Positions 1 to 8,190 of a stretch of DNA of 64,000 nt are shown piece by piece. This DNA is from Pseudoalteromonas luteoviolacea (GTDB taxonomy: Bacteria; Pseudomonadota; Gammaproteobacteria; Enterobacterales; Alteromonadaceae). The notes beneath the pieces were generated by a model that was not told the DNA's origin, ran no database searches, and was given only the letters and a program-made list of their open reading frames with translations. The stretch lies in the NCBI RefSeq assembly GCF_021654285.1, contig NZ_JAKFZS010000004.1, positions 62,001 to 126,000 of the forward strand, in the 5' to 3' direction. The stretch's first letter is position 1; each line of letters begins with the position of its first letter. Both the position numbers and the translations under genes were made by a program.

Positions 1-2
1 AA

Positions 3-25
3 GTTGTGGCTAGCCAAGTCACAAC
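3..25. repeat. Nested inverted repeats upstream of the TonB receptor
   Basis: GTTGTG at 3-8 pairs with CACAAC at 20-25, and a perfect 10-bp palindrome (TGGCTAGCCA, 7-16) lies inside. It could be the end of an upstream gene's terminator or a regulatory site; the window edge prevents a decision. Confidence 0.25.
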
Positions 26-152
26 GCTAATATGGCGGGTGACAACAAAATTAACGTCAAATGAATTTATTTTTGCAGTTTTACTATCAATCTCTGCATT
101 AGGTAAATAACAACAAAGCGACGTACAAAAAAGCTAATTGGGATAAAACATT

Positions 153-3032
153 ATGTCTACGTTCAAACCAAGCTTATTAACAGCTGCACTCATCGCAGCT
201 GGTGTAAGTCACACTGTAAGCGCACAAGAGCAGCAAACAGCAAAGATAAACGAAGAAGTAGAAGTGATAGAGGTACGTGGGATCAGCCGCAGTATCATAG
301 CTTCGATTGATAAGAAACGATTTGGCGATACCGTATCTGAAGTGGTTGATGCGGGAGACTTGGCTTCTTTGCCGGACATTTCAATCGCAGATGCATTGAG
401 CCGTCTACCAGGCGTTACCGCCGTAAGAGATAGCGGTCAATCATCTCAGCTTAATATTCGTGGTATGAACGGAGACTTCATTCAAACAACATTAAATGGC
501 CGTGAGCAAGCCAGTACCAGTGGTTACTCGGCAGGTAGTCGTTGGATTTCTTTTGATCAATATCCGTCAGAACTAATTACACAGGCTGCTGTTTATAAAT
601 CGCCAAAAGCATCTCTTGTAGAAGGCGGCGTGGCAGGTACTGTGGAGTTGAAAACGGCCAACCCGCTAGATGCAGAAAATACGCATAACTTTAATACTAG
701 TGTAAGGTTTTCTCATAATGATGCTGCATCAGATATTGATGCAGATGCCAATGGTGAGCGCTTGAGTTTTTCTTACCAAGGCAAGTTTTTAGATGAAACT
801 GTGGGCTTTGGTATTGGCGCTGCATATTTGAATCAGCCAAATAGCTCAGTTGAGTTTTCTGGCCATTCTCCAGAAGCCGCACGTGATATTGATGGCGACG
901 GTAAAAAATATGAACGTTCATTTAATGGCTATCAGTATAGAAATACCGCTGGTGCTGATGAGCGTCTAGGTATGATGAGCACACTTGTCTACCAACCTAC
1001 GGACAACTTTAAAGCACAGTTTGACTATTTTCATTCGACGTTCGATTCAGAAGATCGTAAAAATGGATTGAACGTAGAAGGTTTGTCACGTACCAATGGT
1101 GCAAAAGAACTGTTCGAATTACGAAACGCCAAGTATGACGGCGAGGGGAAAAACCGATTCTTAGTGGCGGGTGAGTATTTCATTCGTGACTCAGCAGGGC
1201 CATGGATAGAAATGCGCTCTGAAGATCAATCAACTGAGTCGACCACAGATAGCTTTGGCTTAAATTTAGAGTACTCGACAGACAAGTGGGAAATCAGTTT
1301 CGACCTTGCACACAGTGAAGGTGAAAAAACGCGTCGCGATATGATTGCATCAATGCATGCTTATGAGTTTGGCACGGGAACATTGGAAGACGGCACAGTT
1401 GTAGAAACATGGCAAGAATTGAGCAATCAATATTTTGCTTTTGATCATAACAACACTGATGCAGCTTCGTTAGTGTTAGGTCATGATTACACTGATCTAT
1501 CTCATATGCGCTTGGGTGATTGGGAGCAGTTCCCACACAAATACACCGATAAGATCGATAGTGCCAATCTTGATTTCAAATATCATATTGAACATGACGT
1601 TATTTCTGCAGTTGAAGTCGGTATACGCTGGTCTAAGCGTGAGTTTACTGATCAGCGTTCGACATTCCGTTGGGGAGCCCGTGAGGGACAAAACGGCTAC
1701 CGTTTACCAAACGGCGAGATTGTGACAAATAAAGGGTGTGAGTTCAATCACCAAAATCACGCATGTGTTCCACATGACTTAACTGGCTTTGTGACCGTCA
1801 AAAATGGTGGTGGCTTTGATTACCTAGATTTAGATATGGTGGGAATTGCGGACTCTGTATTTGGAGCTGGCAACTATGACGGGCAGCAAACTTGGGAGCA
1901 TAACTGGACACTGGTTGAGAGTGGCGCAGTCAAAGAAGAAGTTTTTGCAGCTTATATAATGGCTAACATAGATACTGAAATTGGAAATATTCCAGTTTCC
2001 GGTAACTTTGGTGTACGTGCTGTGCGCACCGATACGAAGTCGATTGGTATCCAACAGATACAAGGTGATGAAGTTGGTGATGCAATTACCGATGATAATG
2101 GTGTTACGAGCACGGATTATCGTCATGTAAACTATGGTCCAGAATATACTGATATTTTGCCGTCACTAAACCTTAACTTCCGTATTACTGAGCAAGATCA
2201 AATTCGCTTTGCTGCTGCAAAAGTTATGGGCCGCCCACCAGTTAACCAATTGCGCGGTGGTGCAGGTTCGTGGGCAGATACTGCAAATGATGGGGAAAGC
2301 CAACGATACAATGTTTGGTCTAAAGGTAATCCAAACCTAGATCCATTCAGAGCGAATCAAATGGACCTGTCGTATGAGCATTACTTTGAAGATGGCGGCG
2401 CATTTGTTGCTGCTCTATTTTGGAAGAATATAGAGTCATTAATCGAAGATGTAACGTACTTTGAGGGCGAAATAGATTGGTCTACGATTGGTCTAGAAGT
2501 CCCGCAAGGTTTTGTTCCTGGACAATATCAAACAACGCGCAACAATGACAAAGGCGGCTATGTCCGTGGTATTGAGCTCGCGTACACGACATTATTTGAT
2601 AGTTTACCTGGGGTATTTTCTGGTTTAGGTCTGAATGCCAATTACTCTTATACTGAAAGTGAAACAACCATTGATGGTGGTGGTAATTTCCCTGATAAGC
2701 AATTGAGTTTACCGGGCCTGTCGAAAAATGTTTGGAGCGCGACCGTATTCTGGAATATTGATAAGTTTACAACGCATTTCAACATTCGTTATCGTGATGA
2801 ATATACATACTTAGGCGCGACACCGGGCGGTACCTCTCCAACCTCAGCTGATGAGTACACGGTAGTTGATTGGCAGGCAACGTATGACTTTGATAATGGG
2901 GTACAAACGGTATTCCAGATCAATAACTTGACCGATGAAGCCAATACGTCAAATCTAGGTAGCTCATTGAGAACTGGAGAAGACAAGGTATTCGGTCGCC
3001 AGTACTTCTTAGGCTTCAACTATAGCTTTTAG
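153..3032 (+). CDS. TonB-dependent receptor, probable maltodextrin/starch oligosaccharide uptake
   Basis: Outer-membrane active transporter of 959 residues. A signal peptide ends near residue 24 (SHTVSA-QEQQ). An acidic segment with a TonB-box-like EVIEVRG (about 37-43) follows, then the plug domain (about 55-170, with ADALSRLPGV and the RGMNGDF strand), then a 22-strand-type barrel ending in a C-terminal Phe, as expected for BAM-dependent insertion. The family imports siderophores or carbohydrates using TonB energy. The role here is inferred from the neighbours: a GH13 amylase, an MFS sugar transporter and a GH15 glucoamylase follow on the same strand. A strong terminator follows the gene at 3058-3089, so it is probably its own transcript. 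Substrate assignment is contextual, not read from the sequence. Confidence 0.9.
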   Translation: MSTFKPSLLTAALIAAGVSHTVSAQEQQTAKINEEVEVIEVRGISRSIIASIDKKRFGDTVSEVVDAGDLASLPDISIADALSRLPGVTAVRDSGQSSQLNIRGMNGDFIQTTLNGREQASTSGYSAGSRWISFDQYPSELITQAAVYKSPKASLVEGGVAGTVELKTANPLDAENTHNFNTSVRFSHNDAASDIDADANGERLSFSYQGKFLDETVGFGIGAAYLNQPNSSVEFSGHSPEAARDIDGDGKKYERSFNGYQYRNTAGADERLGMMSTLVYQPTDNFKAQFDYFHSTFDSEDRKNGLNVEGLSRTNGAKELFELRNAKYDGEGKNRFLVAGEYFIRDSAGPWIEMRSEDQSTESTTDSFGLNLEYSTDKWEISFDLAHSEGEKTRRDMIASMHAYEFGTGTLEDGTVVETWQELSNQYFAFDHNNTDAASLVLGHDYTDLSHMRLGDWEQFPHKYTDKIDSANLDFKYHIEHDVISAVEVGIRWSKREFTDQRSTFRWGAREGQNGYRLPNGEIVTNKGCEFNHQNHACVPHDLTGFVTVKNGGGFDYLDLDMVGIADSVFGAGNYDGQQTWEHNWTLVESGAVKEEVFAAYIMANIDTEIGNIPVSGNFGVRAVRTDTKSIGIQQIQGDEVGDAITDDNGVTSTDYRHVNYGPEYTDILPSLNLNFRITEQDQIRFAAAKVMGRPPVNQLRGGAGSWADTANDGESQRYNVWSKGNPNLDPFRANQMDLSYEHYFEDGGAFVAALFWKNIESLIEDVTYFEGEIDWSTIGLEVPQGFVPGQYQTTRNNDKGGYVRGIELAYTTLFDSLPGVFSGLGLNANYSYTESETTIDGGGNFPDKQLSLPGLSKNVWSATVFWNIDKFTTHFNIRYRDEYTYLGATPGGTSPTSADEYTVVDWQATYDFDNGVQTVFQINNLTDEANTSNLGSSLRTGEDKVFGRQYFLGFNYSF

Positions 3033-3057
3033 CGAGCATAGTTAGTCGCTTGAAATA

Positions 3058-3089
3058 AAAGCCATCAGAACGAATGTTTTGGTGGCTTT
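3058..3089 (+). terminator. Rho-independent terminator after the TonB receptor
   Basis: A 14-bp stem (3058-3071 with 3076-3089, two G-T pairs) with a 4-nt loop, followed by GTTTTA. It separates the receptor from the halogenase-like gene. Confidence 0.75.
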
Positions 3090-3132
3090 GTTTTATATAA
3101 TATTTACGGTGCGGTATATCAGGAGAAAGACA

Positions 3133-4635
3133 ATGAATAGCAGAAAAATTGTCATACTAGGTGGAGGAACCGCTGGCTGGATGGCGGCAAACCTAATTGC
3201 AAAGAGTTGGTGTGATAAAGATATTTGTATTAGCGTCATTGAGTCACCCGATATAGGTATCATCGGCGTCGGAGAAGGTTCTACCCCGCAATTCAAGGCC
3301 TTTATGGATTTTATTGAAGTGCCCGAGTCAGAGTGGATGCCACAATGCAATGCGACCTATAAAAATGGCATACGCTTTGTAAACTGGTCAACGAGACCCG
3401 GATTTGAGCAATACTTTCATCCGTTTCCTGCACAGCCCGATGACTACTCTGCGCCGGCTTTTTTTCATAATAGTTTTGTGCGTAGAAAAGGGGTTGATTT
3501 AGAAGGTCATCCAGATCCGTTCTTTTTAGCAACTTATTTAGCTGAACATGCAAAAGCACCTATTGCAGCTGAAAGCTTTCCGTTTGAAATCAACTACGGT
3601 TATCACTTTGACTCTGCAAAGCTAGGGCTGTTACTGGCAGAAAAAGCAAAACGCTTTGGTGTTGAGCACATTCAGGCTCGAGTACAAGATGTGCGAAAAG
3701 ACATCGATGGCACAATTTCGGCATTAATTTGCGAATCTGGGCTGGAAGTAAGTGGCGATATATTTATTGATTGCTCTGGCTTTTCTAGTTTACTTCTGCA
3801 ACAACATTTACAGGTTGGTTTTGAGTCATTCTCAAATAATTTGTTTAATGATAGCGCTGTTGTTCTCCCGACTGAGCAAGGAGATGTTATTGCGTCGGAA
3901 ACGCTGTCAATAGCAAGGAAATACGGATGGAGTTGGCATATTCCTTTAACCAATCGTGTTGGTAATGGTTATGTCTATAGTTCGAGGTATTGTAATAAGG
4001 ACCAAGCAGAAACGGAATTAAGGGCTGCTCTTGGGTTATTAGATAGTGATATTGAAGCTAGACACCTGAATATGAAAGTGGGTCAAGTAAAAGAACATTG
4101 GCACAAAAACTGTGTGGCAATTGGGCTGTCTCAAGGGTTTATTGAGCCACTGGAAGCAACTGCTTTACATATAGTACAAGAAACCGTCCAGTCATTTATT
4201 GAGTGTTATCAAGAAGAAAACTTTAGTTGCAAAGGGCGAGACAAGCATAATCGAATGATGTCACAAAGATATCAAGCTATCAGGGATTATATCGTCGCGC
4301 ATTACCGTGTTAACAGCCGCAATGATACAGCTTATTGGCGTGATAATGCGAATAACAACCAGTTGTCAAAGTCTTTATTTGACGTTTTAAATACCTGGGT
4401 GCAAGGAAAAAATTTATCAGATGAACTAGATAGGCAGGATATTGATAAATACTATCCATCTGTCAGCTGGCATTGTTTGTTAGCCGGATATGGCATTTAT
4501 CCAGAACAGCGTCAATTGGTTGCTGCAAGCCAAGCTGCGAATAAGTTCGAGATGAATCAAGTCCGTGAGTATATCAGAAGGTGCGGACTAAATTTTTCGG
4601 ACCACCGCGCCCAGCTGGCTCATTTCATCGATTAA
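3133..4635 (+). CDS. Tryptophan-halogenase-like FAD-dependent protein of the TonB-receptor locus
   Basis: A 500-residue flavoprotein of the tryptophan halogenase family. The N-terminal dinucleotide-binding motif is LGGGTAGW (9-16), followed by GVGEGSTPQF (45-54). The family's catalytic lysine appears kept at K77 in NATYKNGIRF, the WxWxIP signature is at 266-271 (WSWHIP), and GFIEPLEATALH is also present. The start is taken at 3133 because AGGAGA lies just upstream; an upstream in-frame ATG at 3079 falls inside the terminator region. True halogenases need a partner flavin reductase, and none is seen here. Homologues commonly sit beside sugar TonB receptors in Alteromonadales and Caulobacter, where their substrate is not established to my knowledge. 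It is followed by a perfect terminator. Confidence 0.85.
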   Translation: MNSRKIVILGGGTAGWMAANLIAKSWCDKDICISVIESPDIGIIGVGEGSTPQFKAFMDFIEVPESEWMPQCNATYKNGIRFVNWSTRPGFEQYFHPFPAQPDDYSAPAFFHNSFVRRKGVDLEGHPDPFFLATYLAEHAKAPIAAESFPFEINYGYHFDSAKLGLLLAEKAKRFGVEHIQARVQDVRKDIDGTISALICESGLEVSGDIFIDCSGFSSLLLQQHLQVGFESFSNNLFNDSAVVLPTEQGDVIASETLSIARKYGWSWHIPLTNRVGNGYVYSSRYCNKDQAETELRAALGLLDSDIEARHLNMKVGQVKEHWHKNCVAIGLSQGFIEPLEATALHIVQETVQSFIECYQEENFSCKGRDKHNRMMSQRYQAIRDYIVAHYRVNSRNDTAYWRDNANNNQLSKSLFDVLNTWVQGKNLSDELDRQDIDKYYPSVSWHCLLAGYGIYPEQRQLVAASQAANKFEMNQVREYIRRCGLNFSDHRAQLAHFID

Positions 4636-4699
4636 TGTCAAAAACAGGGTTAATAGTTAGCCCTTTTTACCCGCAGACAATGAACGATACCTTTTCATG

Positions 4700-4732
4700 A
4701 CGCGAAGTATCTACCATACTTCGCGTTTTTTT
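4700..4732 (+). terminator. Rho-independent terminator after the halogenase-like gene
   Basis: A perfect 11-bp stem (4700-4710 with 4716-4726), a 5-nt loop, then seven T (4726-4732). Confidence 0.9.
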
Positions 4733-4758
4733 ATATGAACAAGAAATTAATCACGACT

Positions 4759-4774
4759 TTGAATACGTATGCAA
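4759..4774. promoter_or_regulatory. LacI-family-type operator upstream of the amylase operon
   Basis: TTGAATACGTATGCAA is a near-perfect 16-bp palindrome centred on a CpG (4766/4767) with one mismatched pair. A CG-centred even palindrome is the typical site of LacI/MalR-type repressors. It lies 64 bp before the amylase start, where repression of an amylase-transporter-glucoamylase operon would act. No lacI-family gene is inside the window, so the regulator is inferred. Confidence 0.55.
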
Positions 4775-4837
4775 GTGGTTCAACACTGGGCTGCAAGTCA
4801 GTAGACTCAATTAAAATACCAATATGACAACAAGATA

Positions 4838-6676
4838 ATGACAATAAAACCTTTGGTGCTTGCACTGAGCTTAATATCAGGCAGTGTTTTGCTGACAGCA
4901 TGTCAGTCTTCTCAACCTGCTGAGCAAAGTAAGCAAGCCAAACAACAAGAGCAAAAACCTGTCGTTTACCAAGTATTCACGCGACTATTTGGCAACACAA
5001 ATACCAATAATGTGCCTTGGGGTACGTTGGCACAAAATGGCGTGGGCAAATTCGATGACTTCACACCAAAGGCGTTATCGGAAATTAAAGCCATGGGCGT
5101 GACCCATGTATGGTATACGGGTGTGCTACATCATGCTTTAGTTGCCGATTACAGTGCGTATGGCATTGGTATAGACGATCCCGATGTGGTGAAAGGCCGT
5201 GCAGGTTCACCTTATGCAATTAAAGACTATTACAATGTTAACCCTGACTTAGCAAAAGATCCTGCAAAGCGCTTGGCAGAGTTTGAAGCGCTGATTGAGC
5301 GTACTCATGATGCAGATATGAAAGTAGTGATAGACATTGTACCCAACCATGTTGCAAGAAATTACCAATCTTTGAGTGCGCCGCAAGGGGTTAAAGATTT
5401 TGGCGCGCAAGACAATACATCGCTGACTTATGCCCGTGATAACAACTTTTATTATGTGACAGGGCAGGGCTTTAAAGTTCCCACATCTGCTGATTACCAA
5501 GTACTAGGCGGTAAGTCTCACCCGCTTGCGGATGGCCAATTTACAGAATCACCTGCGAAATGGACGGGGAATGGCGCACGAGCTGCGCAGCCGCATATTC
5601 ATGATTGGTATGAAACCGTTAAAGTGAATTACGGTGTGCGCCCTGATGGCAGCTATGACTTTCCAACGCTGCCTGCTGAGATGGCAAAGCAAGACTACCG
5701 TGCACACTATGCATTTTGGCAAGATAAAGACCTACCGGATAGTTGGTATAAGTTTAGAGACATCACCTTATATTGGCTTGATAAAGGGGTAGATGGCTTC
5801 CGTTACGATATGGCTGAAATGGTGCCAGTTGAATTTTGGAGCTTTTTAAACTCTTCCATCAAGATGCAAAACCCTGACGCCTTTTTATTGGCTGAGGTGT
5901 ACAACCCAACCCTTTATCGCCCTTATATTCACCAAGGAAAAATGGACTTCTTATATGACAAAGTGGGCTTTTATGACAGCTTGAAGCTGTTGATGCAAGG
6001 CACTGGCAATGCACAAAATGTAATGGATGCACACTTAAGCGTGTCAGATATAGCACCACACATGCTGCACTTTTTAGAAAACCATGACGAGCAACGTATC
6101 GCCAGCCCTGAATTTGTAGGCAGCGCTGAAAAAGGCAAACCAGCGATGGTAGTGAGCCATTTAATCAGTAAAGCACCGACTATGCTGTATTTCGGTCAAT
6201 CGGTCGGTGAAGACGGCTCAGAGATGGCCGGTTTTGGTAAACCTAGCCGCACCAGCATTTTTGATTATATCGGTGTACCTGCACATCAGGCTTGGATGAA
6301 TAAGGGCAAATTTGACGGTGGCCAGCTAAGTGATGAGCAAAAGGCATTACGTCAATATTACAAAAAGCTCATGAACTTAAGCTCAATGCCTGCTATTCAA
6401 CATGGCGCACTGGTGCAACTGAACACATTAGAGAGTGCTAACAAGCCAGCTGAAAAAGTGATGGCATTTGCACGTGATAATGCCGCTCAGCAAGTTATTG
6501 TGGCAAGTAACTTTGATGCTGATAATGCGCAGCAGGTTACGATTGAATTACCAGAGGGGTGGCAAGGCAAAGTCGTCGATAAGTTGGAATCTCACCCAAC
6601 ACTTGTCATTAAAAATAATCAACTCAACATCACCTTGGCACCGCTTGCCAGTGTTGTGTATGAGCTAGAGAACTAA
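4838..6676 (+). CDS. GH13 alpha-amylase family lipoprotein
   Basis: Secreted, lipid-anchored alpha-glucan hydrolase of 612 residues. The signal peptide ends in a lipobox (LLTAC, Cys22), followed by a Gln/Ser-rich linker. The four conserved GH13 regions are present: region I DIVPNHV (166-172), region II GFRYD with nucleophile D324, region III acid/base E353 in LLAEVYN, and region IV ENHDEQR with D417. The C-terminal 100 residues form the usual beta-sandwich domain. It should cut starch or maltodextrin at the cell surface or in the periplasm. The transporter gene follows after 2 bp and the glucoamylase after that, suggesting one operon under the 4759-4774 palindrome. Exact specificity (alpha-amylase or cyclomaltodextrinase-like) cannot be settled from sequence. 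Confidence 0.9.
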   Translation: MTIKPLVLALSLISGSVLLTACQSSQPAEQSKQAKQQEQKPVVYQVFTRLFGNTNTNNVPWGTLAQNGVGKFDDFTPKALSEIKAMGVTHVWYTGVLHHALVADYSAYGIGIDDPDVVKGRAGSPYAIKDYYNVNPDLAKDPAKRLAEFEALIERTHDADMKVVIDIVPNHVARNYQSLSAPQGVKDFGAQDNTSLTYARDNNFYYVTGQGFKVPTSADYQVLGGKSHPLADGQFTESPAKWTGNGARAAQPHIHDWYETVKVNYGVRPDGSYDFPTLPAEMAKQDYRAHYAFWQDKDLPDSWYKFRDITLYWLDKGVDGFRYDMAEMVPVEFWSFLNSSIKMQNPDAFLLAEVYNPTLYRPYIHQGKMDFLYDKVGFYDSLKLLMQGTGNAQNVMDAHLSVSDIAPHMLHFLENHDEQRIASPEFVGSAEKGKPAMVVSHLISKAPTMLYFGQSVGEDGSEMAGFGKPSRTSIFDYIGVPAHQAWMNKGKFDGGQLSDEQKALRQYYKKLMNLSSMPAIQHGALVQLNTLESANKPAEKVMAFARDNAAQQVIVASNFDADNAQQVTIELPEGWQGKVVDKLESHPTLVIKNNQLNITLAPLASVVYELEN

Positions 6677-6678
6677 TT

Positions 6679-8169
6679 ATGCAAAAACAAAAACCACAAC
6701 TGAGTTTCTGGCAAATTTGGAATATGTGCTTTGGTTTTATGGGCATTCAATTTGGCTTTGCGTTACAAAACGGTAATGTGAGCCGAATCTTCCAAACGCT
6801 AGGCGCATCAGTTGATGATATTCCTATTTTGTGGGTGGCAGCGCCACTCACAGGATTGATTGTACAGCCGATAATTGGCTACTGGAGCGATAGAACTTGG
6901 ACGGGCCTTGGCCGTCGTCGTCCTTTCTTTTTGTATGGTGCGATATTGACGACTTTGTCACTCTTCATCATGCCAAACTCGCCGACACTTTGGATTGCAG
7001 CCGGTATGCTGTGGATCATGGATGCGTCAATCAATGTCACGATGGAACCGTTTCGTGCATTAGTAGGTGATAATCTTAATAAAAAGCAGCGCGCAACAGG
7101 CTATGCAATGCAAAGCTTTTTCATTGGTATTGGTGCCATTATCGCCTCTGCATTGCCTTGGATGATGACCAACTGGTTTGGGATCAGCAACACGGCAGCG
7201 CCTGGGGAAATTCCTGAGTCTGTTAAATATGCCTTTTATTTTGGTGGTGTGATTTTATTTTTGGCAGTTGGCTGGACCATTCTTAAAACCAGAGAATACA
7301 CACCTGAGCAGTTAGCCGAATTTGAATCACCAGAGCTGAAACAAGCATCATCACAGCCAAAACAACGTATTCAGTTTGCCAAGTTTGCACTTGTGAGTGG
7401 TGTGATTGGTGGGCTTATTTTGGCGGGTGTTACCGTGTTGAAGCTAGAAAAAGAGCTTTACTTGTTAAGTGCGCTATTACTGTCGTTCTCAGCGATCATT
7501 CTCATTGCGGGCTATTTGCAAAACAAGCAGCGTACAAGCGGTGGTTTCTACGAAGTCATTTACGATGTATTCACTATGCCAGAAACCATGAAGCAATTGG
7601 CGGTGGTGCAATTTTTCAGCTGGTTCTCTTTATTTGCAATGTGGATCTATACCACATCGGCAGTAACCAGTTTTCACTATGGCGCGACGGATGTGACTTC
7701 TAAAGCCTATAACGATGGCGCTGATTGGGTCGGTATCCTATTCGCTGCATATAATGGTTTTGCCGCGCTAGCAGCCGTATGTATCCCATTTGTGGTCAAA
7801 CGTGTTGGCCTCAAATGGGCGCATAGTTTAAATCTGCTTTTAGGTGCCGGTGCGCTATTGAGCTTTTTGTTTATTTCAGATCCAAGTTTACTGTGGGTAC
7901 CAATGATAGGTATCGGCTTTGCGTGGGCATCTATTTTATCTCTGCCTTATGCCATGTTAAGCGATGCTGTGCCAGCGCACAAAATGGGCGTGTTTATGGG
8001 GATTTTTAACTTCTTTATTGTTATCCCTCAATTGCTGGCAGCCAGTGTACTTGGCCTTATCTTAAGAAACGTTTTCGAGAATCAACCTATTTATGCATTA
8101 GTTATTGGTGGTGTGTCGTTTATTTTAGCGGCGCTGTCTGTTGCACGTGTGAAAACAAGCGCGCAATAA
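6679..8169 (+). CDS. MFS sugar transporter, probable maltose/maltodextrin permease
   Basis: Inner-membrane major facilitator of 496 residues with about 12 hydrophobic segments. The loop after TM2-3 has the family signature (GYWSDRTWTGLGRRRPFF), typical of the GPH/SLC45-like transporters seen in alpha-glucan loci of Alteromonadales. A longer central region (about 205-290) carries a charged stretch followed by two extra hydrophobic segments. The start lies 2 bp after the amylase stop, so the two are probably translationally linked; the glucoamylase begins 21 bp downstream. The substrate (maltose or short maltodextrins) is inferred from the two glycosidases. Confidence 0.85.
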   Translation: MQKQKPQLSFWQIWNMCFGFMGIQFGFALQNGNVSRIFQTLGASVDDIPILWVAAPLTGLIVQPIIGYWSDRTWTGLGRRRPFFLYGAILTTLSLFIMPNSPTLWIAAGMLWIMDASINVTMEPFRALVGDNLNKKQRATGYAMQSFFIGIGAIIASALPWMMTNWFGISNTAAPGEIPESVKYAFYFGGVILFLAVGWTILKTREYTPEQLAEFESPELKQASSQPKQRIQFAKFALVSGVIGGLILAGVTVLKLEKELYLLSALLLSFSAIILIAGYLQNKQRTSGGFYEVIYDVFTMPETMKQLAVVQFFSWFSLFAMWIYTTSAVTSFHYGATDVTSKAYNDGADWVGILFAAYNGFAALAAVCIPFVVKRVGLKWAHSLNLLLGAGALLSFLFISDPSLLWVPMIGIGFAWASILSLPYAMLSDAVPAHKMGVFMGIFNFFIVIPQLLAASVLGLILRNVFENQPIYALVIGGVSFILAALSVARVKTSAQ

Positions 8170-8190
8170 AACAGCCACTGAGGAGTAAAA

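Noticed and set aside
4694-4737. Short minus-strand frame starting MKRYRS near the halogenase terminator
   Set aside because: Only 13 codons, overlapping the terminator, with no RBS; unlike the MKLK peptides.
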